Numbered from the stretch's first letter, positions 1 to 9,010 are shown. The stretch: DNA of 64,000 nucleotides from Lachnospiraceae bacterium (GCA_031272985.1 JAISSU010000016.1:1-64000); one strand, 5' to 3'. The notes: generated by a model not told the origin, from the sequence alone. Translations and numbers: made by a program.

Positions 1-2
1 TG

Positions 3-260
3 CATTTTGCGGAGGTCGAGAATATGCTATATACGGAATTTGATGAAGAATTAGCGAAAAAGACGTGGCAAGAAGAGGCGTTTGAAGATGGAATGGAAGC
101 CGGAATAGAAAAAGGAATAGAAAAAGGAATAGCTGAAGGTGCCGCTCAAAACGCGATAGAAACTGCGAAGCGTATGCTCTCATACGGCATTGACGTAGAG
201 CAGATTTCTAAAATGACCCTTTTATCTATTGAAGAAATACAAAACCTAAGAGGAGAATAA
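3..260 (+). CDS. Rpn family nuclease/transposase-like protein, C-terminal fragment
   Basis: The reading frame is open from the window edge (codon at base 3) through the ATG at 24, so this is the 3' end of a longer gene. The visible residues (HFAEVENMLYTEFDEE, then a run of G-[IM]-E-[KA]-G repeats) match the C-terminal tail of Rpn/PDDEXK_2 proteins, annotated as recombination-promoting nuclease or putative transposase. That tail typically has the TEFDEE-like segment followed by a charged helical Gly-Glu-Lys repeat. The catalytic nuclease core lies outside the window, so activity cannot be judged. The next gene starts 44 bases downstream on the same strand. Family assignment rests only on the tail. 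Confidence 0.7.
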   Translation, partial: HFAEVENMLYTEFDEELAKKTWQEEAFEDGMEAGIEKGIEKGIAEGAAQNAIETAKRMLSYGIDVEQISKMTLLSIEEIQNLRGE

Positions 261-304
261 CCACGGTTGAAGCCCTGTCGCTTTCTACTGCCGTTAGAGG
301 AGCT

Positions 305-1081
305 ATGCTAAGAGTAAAACAAACTATTAAAAACTATCGTTCGACAAACCCTGACCTAAGCATAAACTTTATGGACTATGCAATAAAGGTACTTAAAGGT
401 GGTTATGAAATCTCTGCTGATACTATATCAAGTGCTAAGCGCAAAGTGGCATTACACGGTGATGATATAGCTAAACAGCAAAAATTGCCTAATGAGATTT
501 ATGAAGACATTTCCGGAACAAAGAATTTTGATAATTTTTTAGACTATGCCATGCAGACAGGACACTATAAATACTATGGCACAGGACTGCACGGCTTAAA
601 CCATATTGAAAATGTTACTCTGTTTAGTTATTATATTGCATCGCGGGAAGGTCTTTCGTGGAAAGATACGCTCACAGTTTTAGAAGCATCTCGATTTCAC
701 GATGTTGGTAGAGAAAATGATTATGTAATGCCACACGGCAAAGATGGTGCAGATAGATATTTAAGGCAGTGTTCACACAATCCTGATGTAGATATCCAAA
801 CGGTAGCATTGCTAATTGAAGCCCACGACATAGGCGACCCAAAAAAAGTTGCCAAATTTGGCAGACAAAATAATGCGCCTGCGAACTTCGAGAGGTTGGC
901 TCATATAGTTAGAGATGCCGATGCTATTGATAGAGCGAGAATAACCGTAAGATCTGCTGATAACAATTTGAACGCTACTTATCTGGTAAACCATAGCGCA
1001 AAGGAATTGATATTGACTTCCGAAGTTTTGAATATTTTGCAAGACAGTCGCAAAAATTCATTTTTGACCTCTTTTAAATAG
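305..1081 (+). CDS. HD-domain phosphohydrolase-like protein
   Basis: A 258-residue protein with the metal-ligand pattern of the HD superfamily: an HGLNHIENV segment (first His ligands), RFHDVGR (the HD doublet), EAHD and DADAID (last Asp). HD proteins hydrolyse phosphoester bonds in nucleotides or nucleic acids, but the substrate cannot be told from sequence. The N-terminal ~90 residues match nothing I recognise. There is no signal peptide or membrane segment, so it is probably cytoplasmic. AGAGGAG lies just before the ATG. It follows the Rpn-type fragment and could be accessory cargo with it. The promoter of the next gene overlaps its last codons. Confidence 0.7.
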   Translation: MLRVKQTIKNYRSTNPDLSINFMDYAIKVLKGGYEISADTISSAKRKVALHGDDIAKQQKLPNEIYEDISGTKNFDNFLDYAMQTGHYKYYGTGLHGLNHIENVTLFSYYIASREGLSWKDTLTVLEASRFHDVGRENDYVMPHGKDGADRYLRQCSHNPDVDIQTVALLIEAHDIGDPKKVAKFGRQNNAPANFERLAHIVRDADAIDRARITVRSADNNLNATYLVNHSAKELILTSEVLNILQDSRKNSFLTSFK

Positions 1082-1092
1082 TATGCTATAAT
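1064..1092 (+). promoter_or_regulatory. Vegetative promoter for the small membrane protein gene
   Basis: TTGACC at 1064-1069 and TATAAT at 1087-1092 are separated by exactly 17 bp. The -35 lies within the last codons of the HD gene and the -10 just past its stop. The expected start point is about 1099, some 40 bases before the ATG at 1140. Confidence 0.75.
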
Positions 1093-1139
1093 CCCCTATG
1101 CGGGTTATCCCACTATATTTTCTAAGGAGTGTAAGGGGC

Positions 1140-1496
1140 ATGAGTCAGGAAAAAGTCGACAGATATAAAGAAGAAAAGAAAAATCGTAAAAAAGCGGTCA
1201 GAAAAGGGAAGATTCTGAGTGCGCTTTTAAAGTTTTGCATGATTATTGTTGTGTGCGGGCTGGCTTTCTGGGCAGGATGGTCGGTGTACAGAAGGTATGA
1301 GAGCTCTCGCCCGGTCGAGACCGCAGAGGTGGATTACACTGCCATGGATAATTTGCAGACTAAATTAGATGAGATAGCTGCCGCCGCAGATACTTCTTCG
1401 GATGCCACCGCCGACGGGGAAGGTGGAGACGAAGCAGAGGGAGAGGGCACTGATACTGAAAATGCAGAAGGTGATACGGAGGAAGTGGCACCTTAA
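1140..1496 (+). CDS. Small single-pass membrane protein with acidic C-terminal tail
   Basis: Start chosen at the ATG at 1140 because AAGGAG at 1124-1129 is well spaced; the upstream in-frame ATG at 1098 lies at the expected transcription start. The 118-residue product has a very basic N-terminus (about 25 residues, Lys/Arg rich), one hydrophobic segment (around residues 28-48, ending in WAGW) and a Ser/Glu/Asp/Gly-rich acidic tail. Topology is probably cytoplasmic N-terminus and external tail. I recognise no family and assign no function. It sits upstream of the division cluster and is separated from it by about 330 bases with a fresh promoter. Confidence 0.6.
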   Translation: MSQEKVDRYKEEKKNRKKAVRKGKILSALLKFCMIIVVCGLAFWAGWSVYRRYESSRPVETAEVDYTAMDNLQTKLDEIAAAADTSSDATADGEGGDEAEGEGTDTENAEGDTEEVAP

Positions 1497-1678
1497 ATAA
1501 CATCTAACATTTTTATTGAAAATACTATTGGTCATACCAATTTTAATTACAATCATACCAATATTGAACGATTATTAAATCTTTGAAATCATCTTTTTAC
1601 AGATGTTGCGGGTTTTGAAACTGCTGATACTACATCTTGTTGAAGGTGATTTTTTTTGATATTTTTTTCAATTTTTGC

Positions 1679-1707
1679 TTGATAATCCCAGTACTTTGCT
1701 ATATTAT
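1679..1707 (+). promoter_or_regulatory. Promoter of the mraZ division/wall operon
   Basis: TTGATA at 1679-1684 and TATTAT at 1702-1707 with a 17-bp spacer. The expected start is about 1714, which places the phased GTGG boxes at and just downstream of the start. The leader to the mraZ ATG is about 110 bases. Confidence 0.75.
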
Positions 1708-1714
1708 GTGAGCA

Positions 1715-1764
1715 GTGGAGGACGAGTGGTGACTAAGTAATAGTTAAGGGGGTACTTAGTGGCG
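1715..1764 (+). promoter_or_regulatory. MraZ-type operator boxes with 11-bp phasing
   Basis: GTGGAG at 1715-1720, GTGGTG at 1726-1731 and GTGGCG at 1759-1764 all fall on one 11-bp register. The two intervening register positions carry degenerate units (GTAATA at 1737, GGGGGT at 1748). MraZ is known to bind short GTGG/TGGG-type direct repeats in front of its own operon. The boxes lie at the predicted transcription start, so autorepression by the mraZ product is the natural inference. Confidence 0.65.
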
Positions 1765-1825
1765 CAGGGTAGTAAATAACTCCACGAATTGTATCGATAC
1801 AGCAAACGATTGAGGAACTACTTAA

Positions 1826-2365
1826 ATGACGATGGGAGAGTATAATGAAAATACTGCTTCGTCTGATATGGTTGAAGCCCAGCAAGTGGAGGTCAGACCC
1901 TCTAAATGCAAAGGTTTCATAGGCGAATACAGTCATACTCTTGACTCAAAGGGCAGAGTAATTATTCCTGCGAGATTCCGCGACGAGCTTGGGGAGAGGT
2001 TCGTTGTATCAAAAGGAATGGGTGTGCAGGGAAAAGGTAAATGTCTTTTCGCGTACTCTATCGAGGAATTTGACAAGGTACAGGATGGACTGAATGAAAT
2101 GCCCATGTTCGACCCGTATTCTATTACGATGAGGAATCATTTCCGTGGGTCTGCGAGCGAGGTGGATGTAGACAAGCAGGGGAGAGCTTGTATACCACCC
2201 AGACTCCGCCAGTATGCCAATATCGGAGATAGTACCACGTTCGTGGGAGACGGACCTCGAATCATCATTTGGGACAGCGCCGAATGGGAGCGTCAGAATG
2301 CAGTAGACGATGAATTGATTTTCGACGCTGTGGCTGCAAAATATGCAGAAGGTTTCAAGTTGTAG
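1826..2365 (+). CDS. mraZ: Transcriptional regulator MraZ
   Basis: DNA-binding regulator of the division/wall operon. It has two SpoVT/AbrB-like halves, each with the family signature: [21 protein letters not shown] near residue 30 and [17 protein letters not shown] near residue 110. At 179 residues it is longer than usual because about 30 residues precede the canonical FIGEY start; these are Asn/Glu/Ser rich and look disordered. The ATG at 1826 has TGAGGAA 9 bases upstream; the ATG at 1832 is an alternative. Phased GTGG boxes upstream suggest autoregulation. rsmH follows almost immediately. Confidence 0.95.
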   Translation: MTMGEYNENTASSDMVEAQQVEVRPSKCKGFIGEYSHTLDSKGRVIIPARFRDELGERFVVSKGMGVQGKGKCLFAYSIEEFDKVQDGLNEMPMFDPYSITMRNHFRGSASEVDVDKQGRACIPPRLRQYANIGDSTTFVGDGPRIIIWDSAEWERQNAVDDELIFDAVAAKYAEGFKL

Positions 2366-2373
2366 GTGTGAAT

Positions 2374-3312
2374 ATGGAGTTTTCACACGAATCGGTATTG
2401 CTGAAGGAAACAATTGACGGATTAAACATTAAGCCGGACGGCATTTATGTCGATGGCACACTTGGAGGCGGCGGACACAGTTTCGCGATATGTGAACGCC
2501 TCGCGCAACAAGAGGGGAGTATAATTTGTATAGACCGTGACGCCAGTGCATTGAGTGCGGCTGGTAAACGGCTCTCAGGCTTCGGGGAGATGGTCAAGGT
2601 AGTAAGGAGCAACTACGCTGACTTGGAGTCTGTTTTGAAAGAGCTTCGAATTGACAAAGTCGATGGGATCGTGCTTGATTTGGGCGTATCATCCTACCAG
2701 TTAGATACGGCAGACCGAGGATTCTCCTATCGCGAAGATGGACCTTTGGATATGCGGATGGATAATCGTCAGGTATTGACGGCCAAAGCCATTGTCAACA
2801 CGTATGGGGAAATGGACCTTACTCGCATTATTCGGGATTATGGGGAAGAAAAATTCGCTAAACAAATTTCCCGGAAAATCTGCGAACAGCGCGAAATAAG
2901 GTCCATTGCCACAACGTTTGAACTGGTTGAGATTATCAAAAGTGCAATGCCCATGAAGGTCTTGCGCGGGGTAGGGCATCCCGCGAAAAAAACTTTTCAG
3001 GCTATCCGAATCGAATGTAACCAAGAATTGGAGGCCTTAAAGAACTCATTGAATGTGATGATTGAAGTGCTAAATCCAAAAGGGAGGCTTTGCGTAATAA
3101 CATTTCACTCATTGGAGGACAGGATTGTAAAGAACGCGTTTCGTATCAACGAAAACCCATGCACCTGCCCGAGGGACTTTCCGGTTTGTGTATGCGGAAA
3201 GAAATCAAAAGGAAGGATAATAACAAGAAAGCCCATAGTTCCAAGCGATGGGGAGATCGAAAGGAACAGACGCGCAAAGAGCGCGAAATTAAGGATTTTT
3301 GAGCGGGCTTGA
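2374..3312 (+). CDS. rsmH: 16S rRNA (cytosine-1402-N4)-methyltransferase RsmH
   Basis: SAM-dependent methyltransferase that modifies C1402 of 16S rRNA. The start at ATG 2374 is preferred because AGGTGTG precedes it; a GTG at 2368 is in frame but lacks a spaced ribosome binding site. Motifs: HESVLL at the N-terminus, the SAM loop [22 protein letters not shown], the DGPLDMRMD segment, [13 protein letters not shown] and [12 protein letters not shown]. Length (about 312 residues) is normal. It follows mraZ with an 8-base gap, the standard order in division clusters. Confidence 0.96.
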   Translation: MEFSHESVLLKETIDGLNIKPDGIYVDGTLGGGGHSFAICERLAQQEGSIICIDRDASALSAAGKRLSGFGEMVKVVRSNYADLESVLKELRIDKVDGIVLDLGVSSYQLDTADRGFSYREDGPLDMRMDNRQVLTAKAIVNTYGEMDLTRIIRDYGEEKFAKQISRKICEQREIRSIATTFELVEIIKSAMPMKVLRGVGHPAKKTFQAIRIECNQELEALKNSLNVMIEVLNPKGRLCVITFHSLEDRIVKNAFRINENPCTCPRDFPVCVCGKKSKGRIITRKPIVPSDGEIERNRRAKSAKLRIFERA

Positions 3313-3333
3313 CATTTAGGGGAGTATAGCAAT

Positions 3334-3834
3334 ATGGCAGCGAGGAATAACTACAAAGGAAGCGAAAGAAATTACTACGAGAATAATAGCCGAAATAAGG
3401 CTTACATATATGGCAGTGCGGTGCCCAAAAGACTTGAACGTCCTGAAAGAAAAGAGGATCCAAGGCAAGTCAGAGTGCCTTCAAAAGCTCAAAGAAAAAG
3501 CAGCGCGCATACCAAGATGTTTGTGATGGCGCTGATTATGATAATGGGTGTGGCGGTAGGTCTCATTTATCTACAAGCTCAAAACAATGCAATGAAATCA
3601 AATGTGTCTGTTTTACAGGAAGAACTTAAAAATCTACGTGAAGAAAACAATAACCGCTATCATTCCCTTAACGATAATATTAATCTGGACGCAATTAAAG
3701 ACAGGGCTGTAAATGGTCTTGGGATGACGGCTGTAACTCCTGAGCAGGTTATTGATTACGATAATCCGGTTTCAGATTATATACAACAAAATGCAGTTAT
3801 TCCAACCTCGGGTGCGCTTTCAGAAAACAATTGA
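3334..3834 (+). CDS. ftsL: FtsL-like cell division protein
   Basis: Bitopic septum protein expected to partner DivIB and DivIC. The 166-residue product has a long basic, Tyr/Asn/Arg-rich cytoplasmic N-terminus (about 60 residues), one membrane helix (MFVMALIMIMGVAVGLIYL), then a coiled-coil segment (VSVLQEELKNLREENN) ending in the family-like LGM motif near residue 130. Identity between FtsL members is low, so assignment rests on topology plus position between rsmH and the class B PBP gene. GGGGAG precedes the ATG. The C-terminal 30 residues look unstructured. Confidence 0.8.
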   Translation: MAARNNYKGSERNYYENNSRNKAYIYGSAVPKRLERPERKEDPRQVRVPSKAQRKSSAHTKMFVMALIMIMGVAVGLIYLQAQNNAMKSNVSVLQEELKNLREENNNRYHSLNDNINLDAIKDRAVNGLGMTAVTPEQVIDYDNPVSDYIQQNAVIPTSGALSENN

Positions 3835-3880
3835 TAACAATTTATGAAATCTTAGATAAAATTCTGAAAAGGCGGTATAT

Positions 3881-5791
3881 ATGAGAGAGAAAAAAAGCAA
3901 AAGGCGCGATCCGCTTTTCGAAAAAAGGCTAATGCGATATATGAAGAGAAAGCTGGTATTGTTGTTTGTCGCAATCATACTGGCTTTCCTGTTTTTAATA
4001 CTTCGCGTCACCTATATCTATGCAAGAAAAGGCGACGAATATGCGAGGAACGTATTGAGTCAACAAAACTACAGCAGTGAGACAATTCAGTATAAAAGAG
4101 GAGATATACTCGACAGAAACGGCACAGTGCTTGCCACAGATCAGAGGGTATATAATGTCATTCTCGATACTTACCTTATGATGCACACCGAAAAAGAAGG
4201 AAAAGAGGGTGACGAAGTCAGAGAGAAAAGTCTTCGGTATACTAAAGAGACTCTGGAACAATATTTTGGTATAAGCGGCGAAGTGGTGGATGCTATTCTT
4301 GCGGAAAACCCGAACAGTCTTTACAATATCCTCGCACGCAATCTTACTTATGATGAAGTAAAAGAATTTAAAGAGCTTGAAAAAAAGATAACAGAGGTAA
4401 AAAGCAAAGGATATCAGGACGAAGAGTATGATAAATACTACTATATCAAAGGTATTTGGTTAGAGGAGGGCTATAAGAGAGTCTACCCTAACAATAGCCT
4501 CGCCTGTGATGTTATAGGTTTTACTGTGGATGGAAACATTGGGAACAGTGGTATTGAAGCTTCATATAATAAAATACTAAATGGAGTTTCGGGGCGCGAA
4601 TTTGGATATCAGGACGAGGATGTGACGTTACAAAGAACGGTTATTGAGCCCGAGAATGGACAGACCGTCGTGTCAACTATAGATATTCAGGTTCAGTCGA
4701 TTGTTGAACAAAAAATACATGATTTTAACAACGCACATCAAAGCGGCTCCAAACTCGGAAGTAAAAATACTGCCGTTATTGTTATGAATCCTCAAAACGG
4801 AGAAATATTAGCGGAAGCTTCTTATCCCGATTATGATCTTAACAGTCCAAGAGATTTAAGCGCATACTATAGCGAAGGACAGATAGCTGCGATGTCGGAT
4901 CAGGAAAAGGTTGACGCATTAAACAGTTTGTGGAATAATTTCTGTGTGGTGGAAACCTATGAGCCGGGTTCCACCATAAAGCCGTTTACAGTTGCTTCGG
5001 CGCTTGAAGATGGTACATTAGACGGCTCGGAAACTTTCTATTGCGGAGGTTCGCTGCATGTGGGGGACTATGAAGTGCATTGCAGCAATCGTAACGGACA
5101 CGGGACTTTGACGCTTAAACAGGCGGTTGAACAGTCCTGTAATGTTGCGCTTATGACTATTTCCCTCAAAATGGGAGCGGAGGAATTTGCGAGGACTCAG
5201 AGGATGTTCGGATTCGGAAAGAGTACTGGCATTGATTTGCCCGGCGAATCCACCGATACCGGACTGCTGTATTCCGCCGAGAGCATGGATCAAGCTTCGC
5301 TTGCGACGAACGCTTTCGGACAGAATTTTACGGCTACAATGACACAAATGGCTGCTTCTTTTTCATCATTGATAAACGGCGGTAATTATTACAAACCGCA
5401 CGTGGTTAAAAAGATTCTTGATGAAAACGGCAATGTCATTCAGGACATTAATCCCGTTTTGCTTCGTAGTACAGTGTCCAAAGAAACAGCAGATATTGTT
5501 AAAGATGCAATGCGAGGAGTCGTTACGGAAGGGACAGGAAGAATAGCGCAAATAGAAGGTTATGACGTTGGGGGAAAGACCGGTACGGCCGAAAAGCTCC
5601 CGCGCGGGAATGGGAAATACCTCGTTTCATTTATAGGATATGCACCTCAGGAACACCCCGAGGTGGTTGTCTATGTCGTGATTGACGAGCCAAATGTCGG
5701 GAATCAGGCAAACAGTGCTTTGGCAACGCAGCTTGCGACCGATATTATGAGTGAAATCTTCCCATATCTCGGTATTACAAAGGTTCAATAG
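3881..5791 (+). CDS. ftsI: Class B penicillin-binding protein (FtsI/SpoVD type transpeptidase)
   Basis: Peptidoglycan transpeptidase of the septum. One N-terminal membrane helix (residues ~27-48) is followed by the dimerisation segment (KRGDILDRNGTVLA) and the transpeptidase domain. The three active-site motifs are intact: S364-T-I-K (nucleophile Ser), S419-C-N and K566-T-G-T. At 636 residues it ends about 60 residues after KTGT, so it has no C-terminal PASTA domain, unlike many SpoVD proteins. A vegetative FtsI/PBP2 role fits the operon position (ftsL upstream, mraY downstream). A sporulation role cannot be excluded. Confidence 0.93.
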   Translation: MREKKSKRRDPLFEKRLMRYMKRKLVLLFVAIILAFLFLILRVTYIYARKGDEYARNVLSQQNYSSETIQYKRGDILDRNGTVLATDQRVYNVILDTYLMMHTEKEGKEGDEVREKSLRYTKETLEQYFGISGEVVDAILAENPNSLYNILARNLTYDEVKEFKELEKKITEVKSKGYQDEEYDKYYYIKGIWLEEGYKRVYPNNSLACDVIGFTVDGNIGNSGIEASYNKILNGVSGREFGYQDEDVTLQRTVIEPENGQTVVSTIDIQVQSIVEQKIHDFNNAHQSGSKLGSKNTAVIVMNPQNGEILAEASYPDYDLNSPRDLSAYYSEGQIAAMSDQEKVDALNSLWNNFCVVETYEPGSTIKPFTVASALEDGTLDGSETFYCGGSLHVGDYEVHCSNRNGHGTLTLKQAVEQSCNVALMTISLKMGAEEFARTQRMFGFGKSTGIDLPGESTDTGLLYSAESMDQASLATNAFGQNFTATMTQMAASFSSLINGGNYYKPHVVKKILDENGNVIQDINPVLLRSTVSKETADIVKDAMRGVVTEGTGRIAQIEGYDVGGKTGTAEKLPRGNGKYLVSFIGYAPQEHPEVVVYVVIDEPNVGNQANSALATQLATDIMSEIFPYLGITKVQ

Positions 5792-5800
5792 GAGAACAAT

Positions 5801-6766
5801 ATGTCGTTTAAACTGATTTTACCTCTTCTTGTTGCTTTCATCTGGGGCATATTGGTAGCTCCGGGCGCGATCCCTCTGCTTCGTAAGCTAAAGATGGGGC
5901 AGACGGAAAGAGAACTCGGAGTAAAGGAACACTTAAAAAAGGCCGGAACGCCCACAATGGGCGGCATTATTATTGTGGTGGGATTCATTTTGGGGCTTGG
6001 TACTCATTGGGACTGGTCGCATATGAATATGAGAGTTGTTGTGGTTATGCTTGTGACCACCGCGTTTGCGGCAATCGGTTTTACTGATGACTATTTGAAG
6101 GTAGTCAAAAAACGTTCTGACGGATTATATCCAAAGCAAAAATTCGCGTTGCAATTCTTGGTAACGGCGTGTTTTGCCGCATATATGTATTTTTCAAATC
6201 AAGTTTCCTTAAAAATGCGTGTTCCGTTTTCCGGAGGTTATTTACTTGACATAGGAATTTTTGCAATACCTCTCTTGTTTGTAGTTGTGCTGGGGACGGT
6301 TAACGGAGCGAACTTCACCGACGGATTAGACGGGTTGGCTACTTGTGTTACGATTCCGATTGCGGTGTTCTTTTTTGCCGTTTCAATGACCTTAAGTGGG
6401 CAGCTTACGGCGCCTTCCGCGGCCATGACGGGAGCACTTGCTGCTTTTTTGATTTTCAACAAATATCCCGCAAAGGTTTTTATGGGAGATACGGGTTCAT
6501 TGGCACTCGGAGGTTTTGTGGCCTCAAGTGCGTATATTATGCAACTACCTTTATTTATTATATTAGTCGGTTTCATTTATCTGGTGGAAATTATTTCCGT
6601 AATTCTTCAGGTCCTTTATTTTAAAAAGACGCACGGAAGGCGAATATTTAAGATGGCGCCCATACATCACCATTTTGAGTTATGTGGCTGGTCTGAAGTA
6701 AAGGTAGTTATTGTATTTACGTTAATTACTATTGCATTATGTGTAATAGCTTGGTTTGCTTTATAA
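5801..6766 (+). CDS. mraY: Phospho-N-acetylmuramoyl-pentapeptide transferase MraY
   Basis: Integral membrane enzyme that transfers phospho-MurNAc-pentapeptide from UDP to undecaprenyl phosphate, giving lipid I. Expected signatures are present: TPTMGGI near residue 50, the aspartate pair DDYLK, NFTDGLDGLA, FMGDTGSLALGG and the terminal HHHFE histidine loop. About ten hydrophobic helices span 321 residues, the normal length. AGGAGA precedes the ATG. It lies 9 bases after the PBP gene, and its stop overlaps the ribosome binding site of murD. Confidence 0.97.
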   Translation: MSFKLILPLLVAFIWGILVAPGAIPLLRKLKMGQTERELGVKEHLKKAGTPTMGGIIIVVGFILGLGTHWDWSHMNMRVVVVMLVTTAFAAIGFTDDYLKVVKKRSDGLYPKQKFALQFLVTACFAAYMYFSNQVSLKMRVPFSGGYLLDIGIFAIPLLFVVVLGTVNGANFTDGLDGLATCVTIPIAVFFFAVSMTLSGQLTAPSAAMTGALAAFLIFNKYPAKVFMGDTGSLALGGFVASSAYIMQLPLFIILVGFIYLVEIISVILQVLYFKKTHGRRIFKMAPIHHHFELCGWSEVKVVIVFTLITIALCVIAWFAL

Positions 6767-6776
6767 GGAGGTTTGT

Positions 6777-8150
6777 TTGTCAAAAGAGAGAATTATGGTA
6801 TTCGGAGCCGGAATAAGCGGAATAGCAGCGGCAGGGTTATTAATGCGCCATGGCGGCAGAGTCCTCCTTTATGATGCTAACCCTTCAGGTGAACTAACGG
6901 CCGGCGTTGTCCGCAATAAACTTAATTGCCATGGTGAATGTGAGATTTTGCTCGGAAAATTTTCTGATTGCTTTAGCGAAGATACACTCTTGGAAATTGC
7001 CGAGGTGGTACTAAGCCCGGGCGTTCCGCTCGATTTACCTGATGTGATTAAGATAAAAGATGCGGGGATTCCCATAATAGGTGAAATAGAATTAGCTTAT
7101 CGCTTCGAAAAGGGAAGAGTATTTGCTATTACAGGCACCAATGGAAAGACCACTACCACAGCCCTTTTGGGAGAAATAATGAGGGGCGCGTTTAAAGATG
7201 TGTTTGTGGTTGGCAATATAGGACTTGCGTATACAATCATTGCAGATAATACATCTGATGATTCAGTGACTGTGGCTGAGCTATCCAGTTTTCAGCTTGA
7301 GACTACGGATATGTTTCATCCCGCTGTCAGTGCCATATTGAACTTAAGTCCTGACCATTTGGACAGACATCATACTATGGAAGCATATATATCTGCTAAG
7401 AAGCGAATTGCCTTGATGCAAAATAATAATGAAACTATTGTGTTAAACTATGAGGATGAATTGATCCGCGAATTAGCGAAAGACTTAATACCGAAAATTA
7501 TTTGGTTCAGTAGCTTGCGAGTGCTTAAAAAGGGACTGTTTCTGAGAAATGATGAAATTATCTGGCGCCCGAATGATGAGGGTGAAGAATATGTTATTTG
7601 TACTACGGATGAATTGCAAATACTCGGAACGCACAATCATGAAAATGTAATGGCTGCGGCAGGGATGGCTTTATCTGGTGGAGTACCACTTGAAATAGTA
7701 AGGAAGCAGATTCTTGGGTTTAAGGGAGTAGAGCACAGAATTGAATTTGTAACTGAGAAAAACGGCGTCGCGTGGTATAATGATTCGAAAGGCACGAATC
7801 CTGATGCTGCGATAAAGGGAATTTCGGCCATGAATCGTCCTACGGTACTAATTGGCGGCGGTTATGATAAGGATTCCGAATATACAGATTGGATAAAGAG
7901 TTTTAACGGAAAAGTTAAAAAACTCATTCTTATAGGTCAGACAAAAGAAAAAATAGCAAGAGACGCCAGGAATGTCGGCTTTACGGATTATGTATTTGCA
8001 GACGGTTTTGATGAGGCAGTGTTTTTGGCCGCTAAGACAGCAAAGGAAGGTGAAGCTGTTCTGCTCTCGCCGGCATGCGCCAGCTGGGACATGTTCAGGA
8101 GCTTTGAGATTCGCGGAAATCGTTTTAAAGAACTGATATCGGAGATGTAA
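6777..8150 (+). CDS. murD: UDP-N-acetylmuramoylalanine--D-glutamate ligase MurD
   Basis: Cytoplasmic Mur ligase adding D-Glu to UDP-MurNAc-L-Ala. The start is taken as TTG 6777 because AAGGAGG at 6765-6771 sits five bases upstream; the in-frame TTG at 6756 lies inside mraY with no ribosome binding site. Domains: N-terminal UDP-binding Rossmann fold (FGAGISGIAAA), ATP loop GTNGKTTTT (G120-K124), the central NLSPDHLDRH segment, and a C-terminal domain with NDSKGTNPDA and LLSPACASWD. Length (457 residues) is normal. In many relatives ftsW and murG come next; here divIB follows directly. Confidence 0.96.
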   Translation: MSKERIMVFGAGISGIAAAGLLMRHGGRVLLYDANPSGELTAGVVRNKLNCHGECEILLGKFSDCFSEDTLLEIAEVVLSPGVPLDLPDVIKIKDAGIPIIGEIELAYRFEKGRVFAITGTNGKTTTTALLGEIMRGAFKDVFVVGNIGLAYTIIADNTSDDSVTVAELSSFQLETTDMFHPAVSAILNLSPDHLDRHHTMEAYISAKKRIALMQNNNETIVLNYEDELIRELAKDLIPKIIWFSSLRVLKKGLFLRNDEIIWRPNDEGEEYVICTTDELQILGTHNHENVMAAAGMALSGGVPLEIVRKQILGFKGVEHRIEFVTEKNGVAWYNDSKGTNPDAAIKGISAMNRPTVLIGGGYDKDSEYTDWIKSFNGKVKKLILIGQTKEKIARDARNVGFTDYVFADGFDEAVFLAAKTAKEGEAVLLSPACASWDMFRSFEIRGNRFKELISEM

Positions 8151-8156
8151 TTTGTA

Positions 8157-8948
8157 ATGGATGTATTAGATAGGGAAGCACAACGAAAAATCAGAAAACA
8201 CAGAGAAGAGCTGAAACGACGCAAAATGGAGCACGCTTACGCGATTACTGTCCTTGCTTTGGGTGCGATAATTTTATTCTTGATTATTTATTTATTGTTT
8301 TTCGTGCAGCGCATTGAGGTCGAGGGGAATAAACTGGTTTCGGATGATGAGATAATATCCTTGATAAGGAGTGATAAATTTTCAGGCAATTCGCTATGTA
8401 TGGTTGTAAAATATGGAATCGGACTGGGCAAGAAATTACCTGTGACCGAGAAAATACGAATAAAAATGGTTTCACCATGGCGAATTAAAGTTGTTGTAAC
8501 AGAAAAAAAACTTATAGGCTATGTGTATTCGCAGACAGCATACGCGTACTTTGATAAAAAAGGCAAGATCGTGTACGAAAGCCGAGAATTGATTGACGGA
8601 TTGCCTTCAATGGAAGGAATAGCGACGCAGACAGTTGAACTCGGTGACACAATAAAGCCTGAGAATCCGGAGATTTTTGATGAATTATTAAATGTGTCGG
8701 AATTATTGACAGATAATGCATTAACGCCGGATAGAGTGGCGTGCACCCAAAAAGAAGTATTTCTGTACTTTGGAAATATTTGTGTAGACCTCGGAGAGCA
8801 TGTGACATCCGACCAGATGGCTCAGATTCAGCCGATTTTATCAAGGCTTGAAGGGGAAGAAGGTACACTTTATTTACAGGATTTTGATAAAGATACAGAG
8901 ATAATTCCCTTCAAAAAGGGCGAGTTTCCTCAATTAAGTGGGGAATAA
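8157..8948 (+). CDS. ftsQ: Cell division protein DivIB/FtsQ
   Basis: Bitopic division protein of the FtsQ-FtsL-DivIC complex. The N-terminus is charged and cytoplasmic (about 25 residues), followed by one membrane helix (ITVLALGAIILFLIIYLLFF) and a POTRA domain starting FFVQRIEVEGNKLVSDDEI, the classic FtsQ/DivIB opening. An external beta domain follows to residue 263. The ATG at 8157 is 7 bases after the murD stop, and the GGAGATG overlapping that stop can serve as ribosome binding site. Position before ftsZ agrees with the assignment. Confidence 0.9.
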   Translation: MDVLDREAQRKIRKHREELKRRKMEHAYAITVLALGAIILFLIIYLLFFVQRIEVEGNKLVSDDEIISLIRSDKFSGNSLCMVVKYGIGLGKKLPVTEKIRIKMVSPWRIKVVVTEKKLIGYVYSQTAYAYFDKKGKIVYESRELIDGLPSMEGIATQTVELGDTIKPENPEIFDELLNVSELLTDNALTPDRVACTQKEVFLYFGNICVDLGEHVTSDQMAQIQPILSRLEGEEGTLYLQDFDKDTEIIPFKKGEFPQLSGE

Positions 8949-8981
8949 TATGAAAATACAGTAATTTTCTACAAAATTATG

Positions 8982-9010
8982 TTGAAATATTTGGAAAAAC
9001 ACACTATTAT
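8982..9010 (+). promoter_or_regulatory. ftsZ promoter
   Basis: TTGAAA at 8982-8987 and TATTAT at 9005-9010 with a 17-bp spacer, in the 135-base gap between divIB and ftsZ. Predicted start is about 9017. It would let ftsZ be expressed independently of the upstream operon. Confidence 0.7.

Larger units (their letters stand above)
1497..1825 (+). other. Intergenic region upstream of the division/wall cluster
   Basis: AT-rich non-coding stretch. It contains a small inverted repeat with ATTGGT and ACCAAT arms (1527-1541) followed by a short T run, a second CATACCAAT copy near 1554, a poly-T rich segment around 1650-1675, the mraZ promoter (1679-1707) and phased GTGG boxes (1715-1764). I see no convincing open reading frame on either strand. 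Confidence 0.6.

Noticed and set aside
1527..1541. ATTGGT/ACCAAT inverted repeat as a terminator of the small membrane gene
   Set aside because: Six AT-rich pairs with a short T run would be too weak to call with confidence.
6756..6776. Upstream TTG at 6756 as murD start
   Set aside because: It lies inside mraY and before the AAGGAGG that is correctly spaced for TTG 6777.
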